From: Phycomyces nitens
Lineage: Eukaryota > Mucoromycota > Mucoromycetes > Mucorales > Phycomycetaceae
Direction: 5' to 3'
Assembly (NCBI GenBank): GCA_022702545.1
Contig: JAHRBC010000001.1
Span: 8,122,001 to 8,186,000, forward strand
DNA length: 64,000 nucleotides
Shown: piece after piece, positions 12,450-24,865 of the stretch
Layout of the letters: each line of letters begins with the position of its first letter
How positions within the stretch are numbered: position 1 is the stretch's first letter
The notes under the pieces: generated by a model
The model's database searches: none
Told to the model about the DNA's origin: nothing
What the model saw: the letters and a program-made list of their open reading frames with translations, nothing else
Position numbers and translations under genes: made by a program

Positions 12450-13861
12450 ATGAAATCTCAAAAACTACCACTCTACCGCTCTGTCACTGAGGACAAGTCT
12501 CCCACAGAGAACCACTCTCCTCTGACTCGCTTTGTGTCAAAGCTGCTAGGTAAGTCTCCTCTTTCCATGTTCCTGGCTAAACATAAATCTTAAAGGCTTT
12601 GTCCGTGTCCCAAAACGCCCACGATTAGAGCACAAGTCACATTCAACAACTTCAATCACCAAAAGCTCTGTCATTTCCTTCCAACCCCGCCACTATAACC
12701 AACCAAGCAACAGTGACGCTTTAAAAGCCCAAATCTGCTCCGATCCCAACACCCTTGTTTCTGCAATCCATTGTGATACTTCACTCATCACAACCCGGAC
12801 AGCATATTCTAGCAGTCTATCCAGCCAGACTACAGACAGTGCCCAGAGTACTGGAGACGAAGAAGAAGAAGAAGTAGACGAAGAAGAGGAGGATTTAAAA
12901 AGTATCTCAAGCACCAGCACCAATACCAGCATCCCTCGATCTACTTCCTGCCCTCCATCTCGTCGAAAACCCTTTTCTGCTGCTATCGGAGCCTTGGTAT
13001 CTGCCAGCAAAATACCCGCCCAACCACAACCACGTCTTGTTCATTTCGATACTTTTGACATGCCTCCACCAACCCTTGTTGACAGACGCCCCGATACCGA
13101 GCCAGTCATGACCGGCGAGATTGCAGAGCAGGTAAATGCCCAGGATTGGATCGTTGGAGTTGGATAACTTATACAATTCAATCAAACAGCTTCGACCCTA
13201 TCTTCCTCGGCGATACCGTCTTGCCCCACAGTGGAGTCTCCTCTATAGTCTGGATCAGCACGGAATCAGTCTTACTACTCTCTATCGTCTGGTCAAATCA
13301 AATAAAGGACCGTGTATCATTACCATCAAGGATGCCGATGACCAGGTAGAGTAAAGCACATTGATGCCAAGAAGATTTACTAACAGAATTATGGCCAACG
13401 ATAGATATTTGGTGCCTTCTTAAACGAGACATTAACCTGTGGCACTTCTTATTATGGAACGGGAGAATGGTAAATATTCTTATAATAATAATTTCTTAGA
13501 AATAGCCTTGTTCATATCAATTCGCTCCTAGTTTTCTCTGGAAGACTACCAAACAAGACTCTGTGCAGAATAAGCCAATGGCACCAAAGATCAAGGTATT
13601 CCCATGGACTGGAAAGAATGAATACATGATCTTGTCCGAGAATGACTTTATTGCCATTGGAGGAGGGTAAGTTATTGACACTTTATGTTCAATTACTAAA
13701 AAAAAATGATTACCATTAGTGACGGAAAATTTGGACTATGGATCAATGCTGATCTCGAAAAGGGTCATAGTGAGGAATGCCCAACATTTGACAACGAATG
13801 CCTATCTCCTTCACCAGAGTTTGAGTGCATTGAATTAGAAATTTGGGGATTTCGTATCTAA
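12450..13861 (+). CDS. OXR1: TLDc-domain protein, OXR1 family
   Basis: Six exons: 12450-12549, 12596-13131, 13190-13345, 13405-13469, 13532-13666 and 13720-13861. All joins keep frame and give 377 residues ending at TAA. The N-terminal half is Ser/Thr-rich and low in complexity with an acidic run near residue 120. The C-terminal TLDc domain starts near residue 205 (MTGEIAEQLRPYLPRRYRLA, WSLLYSLDQHGISLTTLY), followed by FGAFLNETL, KVFPWTGKNEYMIL, IAIGGGDGKFGLW and the closing FECIELEIWGF. TLDc proteins protect against oxidative damage, and yeast Oxr1 binds V-ATPase and favours its disassembly. The gene is convergent with the Rav1 gene, whose product does the opposite. The ATG chosen is the first in frame. 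The second intron is placed so that the domain reads through cleanly. Confidence 0.9.
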
Positions 13862-14206
13862 GCAGCAAAATATTCAATTCACTGAAAAGAAAAGAAAAAA
13901 GAAAAGAAAAAGGAAAAGAGCTACGACTACTACTATTACACCTATTACTCTCATACACACATCTTACATCATGTTCTTGTTTCTTGTACCGTTTACTGTA
14001 TAGCACTTTCCATACCTGTCCATTCTGAACTCACGTCTCATATTGTCTCGATTTACATGTATATATATATGTTATACATCTATAAACATATATAAATACA
14101 ATAATAATATAATAATAATATAATAATATAATAATTTAGCCATATCAAAATGGTTATTGAAATACATATTTTATTTTCATAGGTTGCCATTAAAAAATAG
14201 ATTTGA
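13862..14206. other. Convergent 3' spacer between OXR1 and RAV1
   Basis: 345 bp between two stop codons. It contains TA and ATA simple sequence (14058-14135) and would hold both 3' ends and polyadenylation signals. No gene seen. Confidence 0.6.
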
Positions 14207-17200
14207 TTATTGAATTGAAGATAAATCACAATTAACAATACCCCCTGGTCCAGAAGTATAGATATTACCACTGTCTGTCAATTGTATCTGGGTAACTCCA
14301 TATGCCTTGAGCTTATAAAAAAAAGAACATATTCAGTATCAAGGTCAATTGAATACGTTTTACTTACAGATATCCGGTTAAATGATGGGCCCAAGAAGCG
14401 GTTTCTGGGCTGGTTGTCAAACGAGTACTTTTGTTTGTAGGATCGAATATCCCAAATCTATTTCGAGAGGTCGTCAACCATCGTAGATTACATACATATA
14501 TCATTCGATTTTTACTATACCTTTAGTTCACCATCGGTTGATCCTGTGACCAAGATATTCTTCTCGGTATCAATTGCAATTGATCGTATCCTTGACTGGT
14601 GAGCCGAGAAAGTGTGCAGCAATGTACGTTGTCGTATATCCGAGACCACTTTATCCAAAATGTCAATAAGAAATCATATCGTCATCAATTTTATCAAAAC
14701 CAATTACCAATCTCGCCACGAGAACCACCAGAAAACAGATAATTGCTTGAAGAGTCAAAGGCAACTGCATAAGCACCGCTGTCGTGACCAGGCAATGCTT
14801 TTTAAACGGAAATTAGTCATTAAGTTTGGCTAGAATAGAAGAAGAAGAAGAAGAATGGAAAAAATAGGGCTACTTACAGGCTACTTGGGCCTTTGAGGGC
14901 GGTAAGAGAGTATCCCAAAGGCAGATATGGTCCTTTCTATAGGTCACAAGCCAAAATTAACCGGTCAATTACCATTCTTTATAATCAGAATAATCCAATT
15001 GTTATTTCTGTAATTACCTGCGGCTCATTGCCAGTGATGTACCCACAGTAGCCAAAAGACTACTAGACCCAAGAAAGGCAAAGTCGCGCGTTGCTTTAGA
15101 GTGACAGGACATGGTCTGTCATTATAAAGATCATTTAAACCTTGTTAGTCATAAAAAGTATTATTGGTTCATAGACTTGGTTTTACGGCATACATAGTAG
15201 GGTGTATCGGATTGAGTGTGAGAATCGAATTTCCAGAGAGAAAGCCAGCCAGAGGTATCACCCATACCAAACTTCTGACCAAACTGATCAAAGTGAATTC
15301 TACAAATGTATTATATGCACCACACACACACCAAGTCAGACTTGGTCGATGGAAAGCATGGAAGCCTTGAGGTTGCTTACCTTGTTGCTGATCCTTGACT
15401 TCCGTAATAGTTTGCGATCTCTCGCTCCTGTCCAAATGGCCAGAGAATCGCACTTGGTCCACCATTAGAACTCTGACAGCCGGTTATATCTACGATCAAA
15501 TATTTAAGTAATCTGTCACAGCCAATCTTGTTAGGATATATCTATACACACATAGAGGGAACTGTGGGTGGGCTTCTGCGCAGGTGGTCGAGACACTTCG
15601 TTTCAAGGTAACCTAACAGTAATATACTTTAGTATTTCATAGGATATACAACTTTACACCGTTGTGAATATCGATATTCTGGCCACATATCACTTGATTT
15701 TTTTTTACCATATGTTCACTATTCTCAGATGAAGACCCCATTGGACTCATAGCGCCTGGAGAACGGAAGTTCTCTACATATGTTTTGGATACTGTTGGTT
15801 ACAAGGACTATGCTAAAAACAAAGCAAACCAAAAAAAAAGGACATTTGTTTGTATTACCCATTCCGAGTGATCGCTTCAATGCTTCTTGCAGGTTTTCAA
15901 GACTACGGTTCTGGAACGGTCTATCTTCAGCTTGAATCCGACCGGCCGCCGGCGAAAGACCAGGAGAGCTAGTGTATGTTGCTTTGGGTTGAAGGCTTCT
16001 TGGCTCTCTTCGCTTTGTGTGCCGAGATGATTGCGAGGACCGGACTACTTCTGATTCACCATCAGACAGACCAAAATCTTCTTCTTCTTCTTCTGTATCC
16101 GGGTAGCTTCCTGTCGCCAATTCTTGATGCACCCCTGAAGATGAGCCAGAACCAGATCTAGCTAACAGCTAAAGATACCGGTACATGATATGTATGTTGA
16201 GAAAACAAGCTAGTCGTTTAATCACAATTACTGGGTTCTTACTGGTCCATGATCCTGCACTTTGCTGAGGTCTACTTCCTGGATTTCTGTTTTCATGCAA
16301 ATGGCCATCATCGTAGGATAAGCCTGTAAATATTTACATGTACAGACATGTAATGGACATAATGGTCAAGGCAAGATTTTGGTCAATAAATCTGCAGCAC
16401 AGGCAACACGATTACACAACTTACCGAACTGATACAAAAGGCATGAGTGGTGGTTGGAGAGTAATACATGGTATGCGAGTGTGGCTGTGAGTCATTAGAC
16501 ATCATATTTATGCCTGAAGGCTAACAACAGATTCACAAGAGACATTTACTCAATAAACAATCCAAGATTTTCATACTCTACCACAACAATATTTCCTACC
16601 AAGAAGTTTACAAACGGAAGCAGGCGTTCTGTACTGCTGAGGGTCTTTATAGAGCGCCAGTACTTCTTTTGTCTCAATGTCTTGAACTGTTTAAGCACAT
16701 TGCCTACAGACCAATTTTCACATATTTATATCCATATCATTCTCTGTCTTTACTTACGTTTTGTTGGAGTCTCTTCCATCTGAAGCAACACGTCCTTTTG
16801 TAAACATTGTGCTCGATAGGCAATAGGGTCAAGAAGTGTTGTCCAAATAAATGCCACAAAGTCACCTTGTGATATTTTTTTTTAAAATAATAATAAGATG
16901 CCATTGTTGACACTGTGCCAACCAAAGAACCTTTTTTTTTTACGACTTACCTTCCATCTCCACACTTCTTTCCGTGTTTTGCATGCTCAACTCTAGCAAA
17001 TTAAGCGTGTAATTGAGAGAGGCAATCTCCAAAAGATTTGCTCCAACAGAGTTGTCCCCAACGTCTTCCAGAGGGCGATACACTTCTTCATTGAGATCAA
17101 ATCCAAACAGACTATCGTCCGAGAAGCTTTCAAAATCCTCTGTTGACATTTCCACCTATTGGTTTTTTTTTTTTTTTTTGTTTTTACCAAAATCAAAATA

Positions 17201-20200
17201 AAACAGGGTTAAAAAGGAGTACAGGGGAGCATAAATAGCGTGTTTCCGTATAGGTTGTTTGAGAGTGTGCATCTCTAGCTCATGATCTTTGTGTTGTTAC
17301 CATTTTTGCTGAATTGGCCAAGAGATCGGTGTACATGTTCTTTACGTCTGTTTGAAGCGTATTGCGCCTAGAGGCAGCCATACACTCCATCAATGTCTTT
17401 AGGTAATACAATAGTCCCCATGTCTTTTCAAAGTGTCGTTGCTTCAACGTGACGAGAATAAGGCACAGATGGTTGGTTAACACGAGCTTCTGTGTCCCGA
17501 GTTTAAGGATAGAAGATCGTGTAGGATACTTCTCCTTCAGGGAACTCCAACTTCCAAAGTTGGATATCAAATGGCTACAAATTAAATTATGTCAAGTATT
17601 AAAGATGCATCCATGTGTATTTATATCCAAGACTTACTCTGCCCATCGCTCGACAAACACAAGGCCAGAATAGCCCAGTTGGCACGGCATCATTGCAGCC
17701 TCAAACACCTGGAAACAGCCTGCTTCAAATGACTCTAGGAAAACTGCAACATTAAAGCCCTCAGGGATGCCCTTTTCAAGGATAGCGAGATAGAATACAA
17801 ACGCATCGGCCTCAATACTCTTTTGAATCAAGAGTCTTGAAAAGTCTTTCTGGGGCACCTTTAGGGTATCACCCAATACAAGCAGGTCCTGTCTGTTTTG
17901 CAAAAAGGTTGCCTGGTACTGAAAGTCTTTTCCGGCCTTAACTGTGCTGTCGTATAAAGCCGAGGCAGCTCGGAACACGGTCTAATGGATGGATCAATAG
18001 GAGCACTTGGTAGCTATTAATTTTATCCTTTCATACCTGAAGCATACGGATGACCAACAAGGCTTTGTAAGAAGAGAGTCCGTCTTTAATTGCCATACTT
18101 TCTTTGGGCTTGGATGAATCAAGAGTAGTCTTGGATTTCTGGCTCGAGTCTTCAAGAAGGTCGGGTCCACCAGACTGGCTATTTCTCTCAAAAAGACTTG
18201 GATCGTCTGCAAACAGATCATCTGAAGTACTGTTGTATGGTTCTTCATCTGCAAATAGATCTGTGGCGTATGAAGGACGTGAAGGAGCATCGTCTTCATC
18301 GAATAGATTGGCTGAATAAGAAGGACGTGTAGGAGGATCATCGTCATCAAATAGGTTGGCTGAATAGGAAGGACGTGTAGGAGGATCATCGTCATCAAAT
18401 AGGTTGGCTGAATAAGAAGGACGTGAAGGAGGATCATCGTCGTCGAATAGGTTGGCAGCAAGTGCTGGACGCTTAAGAGTACCGTCATCCTCTCCAAACA
18501 AATCGGCTGCCTTTTCAGAAGACTGAACAACATCTTGTTCAGGTTCAATTGTGGGTGGCTTCATCTGGTATTGGGTCAGAATATAGAGTGAGAGTAACGG
18601 ACACCCAAGACGTTCATAAGCACGGGCTACTTGTAAAGAGAATTCGTACTCAAGCTTATAAGATACACCCAAGTCCTGACGGTTCTGAGCCTTCAGCTGC
18701 TGTTTGAGTTGTTGGTAAAGAATAAATAGAGTCGGATCTCCCACAGGAGCCGACTGCTCTCCATCCGTGTTTTCATCTTTTGGTTTTTCTGGAGCAGCAA
18801 GTGTAGACAGTGGCGTCTAGATGGAGAAAATTAAATAAAAAATAAACAGAGATTTTGTATAGACTTACAACAGTAGCATGGATGGCATCTTGGGGTCGAT
18901 CTAGTATAGTATAACACATACTGGCAAGCCAACGGTCGTTTGATTCAACGGCAATCGGCAATACATTCTTTATAAGAATGTCCTTTAAAAGTGGACTATG
19001 GTCGCCTACAAAGTATATAAAGGTCAAGTATACCACCCACACGGTTACCAGCGTATAATATGCTCACCTTCATAGACACGACAGATGGCAATTGCGAGTT
19101 GAAAATCCTTCATGTGCTTGAGAATAATACCCACCGCATCTTTTATCTTGTCGCCCAACAAGAAGAATGCGGCCGCATACTCTAGATTGTTGTTTTTTTT
19201 TAAGAATCAAACTCTTGTATACTTGTATTCCACCATTTTTACTCACCAAAGCGCTGTCTTCCCAGCAAAACATAGGCGTTTTTAGAGGCAGCAGTTTTCC
19301 AGCGAGGAAGAGTAAAGTCATTGGATAAAAACTTGATCATGACGGCTTGTTCTTTGTGATGACTAGCTGAGCGCCACAGACCAAGAAGAAGGTTCTTTTT
19401 GCGAAGGGCTAGATAGAACAGTGTACAGCTTTCTGGATCTTTAAAGTCTTCCTTGGACAGATACGTATTGCGTGCAATAGCGCCCATTTGCTCTTTCTAT
19501 TAAAACATTTTCTGTTAATATACCAAGTATATACATATATATATGAATCAAGTCGACTCTTTACCACTGTGTCGATTTTCTTTAACCATAAAAAGATTCC
19601 AAGGGATTTTGCGTCCTCCCACATTAGTTTGCCATTGCACAATCTGATGCATCTTTCAAGAAGAATATCCTTTTATATATATATATATAAAGAAAAAGTT
19701 GAATATCACAGAGGTTCAGTCAAGACCAAAAAAAAAACACTTACCTGAGATTGGCTGTGCAGAGCCCACACAAAATCTCGCGATACCAGTGCTTGTTGCT
19801 GTTCATGAGGGATTATGTTATTCAAATGGAAATGGTTTTCGAGTAGGGCCGTGAACCGTGCACCATTTTCATCCAATGCTTCTCCTTGTGTAGAAACCTT
19901 GAAGATAGTAATTAGGATTTGTCAAAAAAAATTATAAAATATATATATATATATACCTCGTCAAAGGTATCAATCATTGCAACAAGGTGCATCCGTTCGT
20001 TTTCAGAAAGTGGAGGCATCTTTTTGGACTTTAAATGTTCCATTAGATAATTAGCTTCGTCATGACTGAGTGAACGTGTATCATCAGCATCATCATATTC
20101 TGATCCATTGCTATAGAATATCAAGAAAATATAAAAGATGTCGTGTCAGGTACTTGATTAAACTCTCGAGGTAGTTTATTAAATACAACTACTTACTTAA

Positions 20201-23200
20201 AGTCATCATCATCATCATCAAAGAGAGCTTTGTATTCCTGCTTCTTGGTCTCCTTTTTGGAACTCTTTGGGAGGTGTGCAGGCAAACAAAGAGAGTGTTA
20301 ATATTTGAGGCTCTTGGCTATTCAAGACACCTTACATTTTGTAACTGCAATATCTTTGAAACCAAAAGAGGAGGTATCTGGTCAATTGTGTCTTCATCCA
20401 CATAGTATCTCAGGAATTTGTATAGGGATCTCAATACGCTATTGATCAAGTCCATTTTTCCTACAAGGACAATACTTGTTAGTGTCTTTATTCGCAAGCC
20501 ATTTACTGTTTTTTTCCCCTTTACCCCACATCAAGTAGTGAATCAAGTAGTTTGGGTGATAGATCGTGAGAGGGCCATTGCTGTTATAAGACAAGTCATA
20601 AATATTTGCCATTGGATGCAAATCAGGGTCCATATCCAAGGCTGCAGAGATATTGACAGTTTCAAACAGTTAGTATTAAAAAAGACAAGGTAAATAAGCC
20701 AACTTACGTTGGTTCAACTCGTCGTCAGATGTCAGCCATTTGAGATAGCAGCGAAGTTGGTTTCCAGCCGCAACGGCAAGTACTCCGTTCTCTACCCAGG
20801 TAATGCCAACAATAGCCTCTGGCCTGTACGATTCAAACCAAATTTAAATGATCAATAACTTTTTATAATACCAGGAAAAAAAAAGTGCTATATGGATATA
20901 CTTACATGTCTACAGAAAACTCATCATAGCATACCCAAATATTGTCATCATTTGTTACGCTCGTTGCTCTCTTTTGACCATAAATAGATATCTTGGTAGG
21001 AAACGCAACTGCCAAGATAAACTGGGCATCGCATGAAACGTTCCAAGCAATTCCAATAACGGGCTCACTAATAGACCATTACATCAAATTCATTTTTTGT
21101 TTTGTTTTGGATTTAGTCAACATCCAAGTGTCAGAATTTAAAGAAGCACATAATACTTGCGAGAATTCAAAGGTCTTGTGAAGAACTGGAGGAACGCCTG
21201 TGCGTATTTCTGACCAAAAGGTAAGTTTCCTAGATGGTCCATAGGTTTCAGAAGAAGAAACTGTTTTCAAGATGGTTAAATGTCTGTTGATCTTGCGTTT
21301 GATTTCTTACCAAGTACAACCTGGTTGACTACACATCGCATCTGCCGAATGCCTTTTAGGCCTGTTTCAAGTGTGTAGAGGAGATTCCATTCAAGAGATT
21401 TACTGTTTCCTTCCCAATCAGATACATAGTGAATGCCATAGAAAAGGAGCTTGGAACCAAGAGCAACGGTGATTATTGGAATACTGTCTGCTCCCATGCC
21501 AATCTGTTGCAAGAGTTTTGATGCAGCATGGTTGGATCCACCATGGGAAGTGACAATCACCAAAGGTTCTTCTTCCCAGTCGAATTGCTGGCTGCCCAAA
21601 AACACAATGTCTTCCAGACTTTCATTGTCTTCGGATTCTAGCTGATCCTGGATTGGCACCGGAGGAGTGAATCGTAGCTGCCAAGAAAAGATTTGCTTCT
21701 TTGATCGAGACACACCAAACAGGACGTGTATTTTGGATTGGCCGTCTCCTCTGAGTATTTCGGTATGTAGTGATGAAAATGGAACAGTTGGATCATAGTT
21801 TTCACATACTTGGTAGTGATTTAAATGGCAAGCTTGTGCATCTAGACGATAGATGAGAAGCTGCTTTCCATTATAAACAGCAACATGTCGATCTATATAT
21901 ATATAAAACAAAAAACAAGTATCAGCAATGGTCTTTTATCTTGTCCATTTACCTCTGTGGACTGGTATAGAAAGCACAATATCAGATTTGAGGCCAAGAG
22001 AGCCACTCAATTGCAATCGATTTGTCAATTTTCCTCCATCCTAAAAAGACATGTAATCAGACATTGATCCTTGATGGTCTTGCTTCCGTCCTCTCTTTAC
22101 CTCTCGAAGTGCATACTTCCACACATTTATCTGTCCATCTTCACCAATCGTACAGAATCTACTTGATCGTGATTGAGGAAGGCTTTTTATAGAGTTTCTG
22201 TGCCCAAGCCAAGTGTATTTCAAATGAAGACGAGGAGTAAATTGGTTCTGCTCCAAGAAATCAACCAGGTTGAGCCCATAACATCTGATTTGACCGTGTG
22301 GATTTCTAGCTACCAAGCTCAATTCTATGGGTTTAATGGTTGCTGTACAAAAGAGGGTGTTGAGTTGGATGCCTAGTGGCAGTTGTACATCTTTAACTCA
22401 CAGGAAGATTGGATGTGGGAATAGTCATGAAGAATCTTTACTGGGTTGAGGAAATAGGCTACATCCGCTGGATCTACAGCCTGAGCAATTCTTAGGACAA
22501 CAAATACGCGTGGCACTCTCCTGGGGAACGAGTTTAGATGCTAGATTGATACAATTAATGTTAGTGGGTTAATGACCAATCTCCAGTCTACCTTGACTCC
22601 CCAAAACGTCAAAGATCCATCAGACTGAACTCTGAAGAGTAGATCTGGGGTATCCTTGATGAGATCTCGAACTTTCTTGATTCTTTGATCCAGTTTTTCC
22701 TGCTTGGATTGAGAATGGGGTTGAGTACTGATTGCACTCTGAAGTTCTCCACAATCAATGTAGTGTATTGGAGACACGTCTTCAATGTGATCCAAGTAAG
22801 CAACACTTCCGTCCTGAGAGGCCATTGATCCCGATTCTGCAGTAACCAGAGACTGACTAGGGTCAATAACTGCACACATGTACAGAGCATGAGGTGTATC
22901 GAGATCAACTGGACTCCAGAACCGTCCAATGCCATCCCGGGCCATGGTGAACAAGGCACAATCCGGGCGCTTTGTTCTAAAGAATATAGCATGGTCAGGG
23001 CCAGCAAGAATAACCAGCTGTTACCAAGTGCTTACTGGGAGTCTTCTAATAGCGTCCTCCATACAAAATGGCTCACTGATCTTGGATGAGGAAGATGGAT
23101 AAAAGAATAGTCTAAAAAGCAAAAGGCGATGGATGGGTTAGACAGAATGCACGGGGATTGCAACCTGTTGTACCCTTGCCTTCTTCTGTTGTCTGGTGCC

Positions 23201-24283
23201 ACACGGTTACCAAGCGATCATACTGATGATATTCAAAGCATTATTAGACAAAAATCCAATTGATATATCCTTTGGTATACCTCTCCCAAGGTTGCAAACA
23301 TGGTTGATCTTGGCTCAAATTTGGCCATAATGACATCCACAGCAGGTCTATGGCAGGCATTTAGACTCGTAAATTGGATTTAATAAAGGTACCTTGTAGT
23401 CCACTGTATCTTCCACTGATCTGTATCCAAGGTGTTTTTCCAGATGGTCAAATCGGTACCTGCTGCCAAGAGGAGATCTATACAAACAGATTATGGGCCC
23501 TTGGACCTTGACGATCCCCTCCCCCCTTTCTTAAATTACTTTACCATTTACACTCCAATCAAGACAAGTAACTTGGCTCTTGGTACTCAATACTGTTTCA
23601 ATCTCCCAAATCGATTGCTTCTACGCCATGAAAGACAAACAGCCATAAAGACAAAGGTTGGTTGGAATATACATATGTTTTTGTTTTAATTTTTTTTTAT
23701 TTATAAAAAAAAAAGAAGAAGGGGGAGCAATGAATAAAAATCCAAGAGAATCAATAGAGTTTTTTTTTTGTAAAGAGATTGATTTACCTTGCCGTCTTTC
23801 TGTTCTTGAGACCTAAAGAAGCAAATATGGTTTCGGTAGGCGACTGCCAGCTAAGGAAATCATTGATGGAAATAAAGAAGAAAAAAATCAATATAAAAAC
23901 ATATATGTCGGAAAACCGACTCTACGAATGAACATCAAATGTTACCCTTCCTGTTCTGCTGTTGCCAGAAACTGCGGCGATTGTTTCAAGATGGCGATCT
24001 TCTTCTGATTGCTCGAATGGGACAGGGATGATTTGGACAAGCACATCCGGATCGGCATAAATTACCACCTTTGAGCCCGTGGCAAACACCTTGAGAATTC
24101 AAACAATCATCAATCCTCTGAAAACTAAACTGTGTGTGCGTGCGTGCGTGTGTGTGTTTTTTTTTCCCTGAAAAAAAAAAGAATGATGACTCTTACTATA
24201 TAACGTTCTTCTCTCCATACAAAAGTATGGATGCAATGGAATTGAGGATTGACTTGTCCGGGACATATCTGCTCTAGGAACAT
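14207..24283 (-). CDS. RAV1: Rav1/DMX-like (rabconnectin-3 alpha), V-ATPase assembly factor
   Basis: One very large gene of about forty small exons by eye. The start ATG at 24283 opens MFLEQICPGQVNPQFHCIHT, which matches the DMXL N-terminus; first exons are 24283-24197, 24089-23946, 23850-23788, 23620-23545, 23477-23393, 23347-23281. An N-terminal beta-propeller region runs to about 20700. The Rav1 C-domain spans about 20640-17000 (HPNYLIHYLMWG; GIFLWLKKID; FYLALRKKNLLLGLWR; YAAAFFLLGDKIKDA; YEFSLQVARAYERLGCPLLS). A linker follows, then C-terminal WD40 repeats end at the stop at 14207 (LLHTFSAHQSRIRSIAID; ILVTGSTDGELKIWDIR). Yeast Rav1 lacks these C-terminal WD40 repeats; animal DMXL has them. 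The RAVE/rabconnectin complex reassembles V1 with Vo on vacuole and endosome membranes. A tandem acidic repeat lies at 18253-18492. I estimate about 2,400 residues; not every junction was resolved. Confidence 0.9.
18253..18492 (-). repeat. Five 48-bp coding repeats in RAV1 (LFDDDD motif)
   Basis: Units start at 18253, 18301, 18349, 18397 and 18445. Each encodes 16 residues of the form ANLFDDDDPPTRPSYS. The two central units are nearly identical, the outer ones drift (LFDEDD, LFADEE). Further LFAD and LFGEDD motifs flank the array. The 48-bp period keeps the frame, so copy number can vary without breaking the protein. Confidence 0.95.
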
Positions 24284-24865
24284 GGTGACAATAGCTCAAA
24301 CACCAAGTACTCAAAGCGTTCATGCCCGATGTTGCCGTTTGCCTCAAGTCTAGTCACACTCCAAGTTTATCCGACTCTGACCACCAAAATCTGCCTATTG
24401 ACTTTTTTGGACATCTTGTGCTGTCCTCTTTACTGAGGTCATATTTACACAATCTGTGCTCTTTTAAAGGTCACTTTATCATCATAATTCGTATTCTTTC
24501 ATGGGTCCCTTTTGGCTAAAGAAATGAAAATATCATGATAAACAGCTTGTTGGCACTAGATAAGCAAAATACAAGCAGCATCAAAAAAATAATAAAAAAG
24601 GCGCAGGCTTATGGTATAAAGGGTCTGGTCTTGCCCAATGGCTGTCAAAAATAAGATGGACATGAGAGAAATAATAACGCCTTGGGAATAATACCAAGGA
24701 AGCTTGTGATGACTTGCGGATATTAAACTGATGATGGACAGCTTGGATTCAGAGGCCACAAGAAAAAGAAAAAAAAAGGTACCCTTTTAAAAAGGGCTAT
24801 GTGGGCACATTTGATATCCTCTTTATCCCACTCTTGATCTTGATTTTTTTAAAACTTTATTTGCC
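24284..24865. promoter_or_regulatory. Divergent promoter region RAV1 / ZWF1
   Basis: 582 bp lie between two divergent start codons and must carry both promoters. A plus-strand ORF at 24322-24519 has no recognised domain. A T-rich tract near 24846-24860 precedes the ZWF1 ATG. No specific operator was recognised. Confidence 0.55.

Noticed and set aside
17994..18548. 184-codon minus-strand ORF rich in LLHVLLIQPTY repeats
   Set aside because: Out-of-frame reading of the RAV1 acidic tandem repeat; the in-frame reading gives the LFDDDD units and matches the Rav1 domain on both sides.
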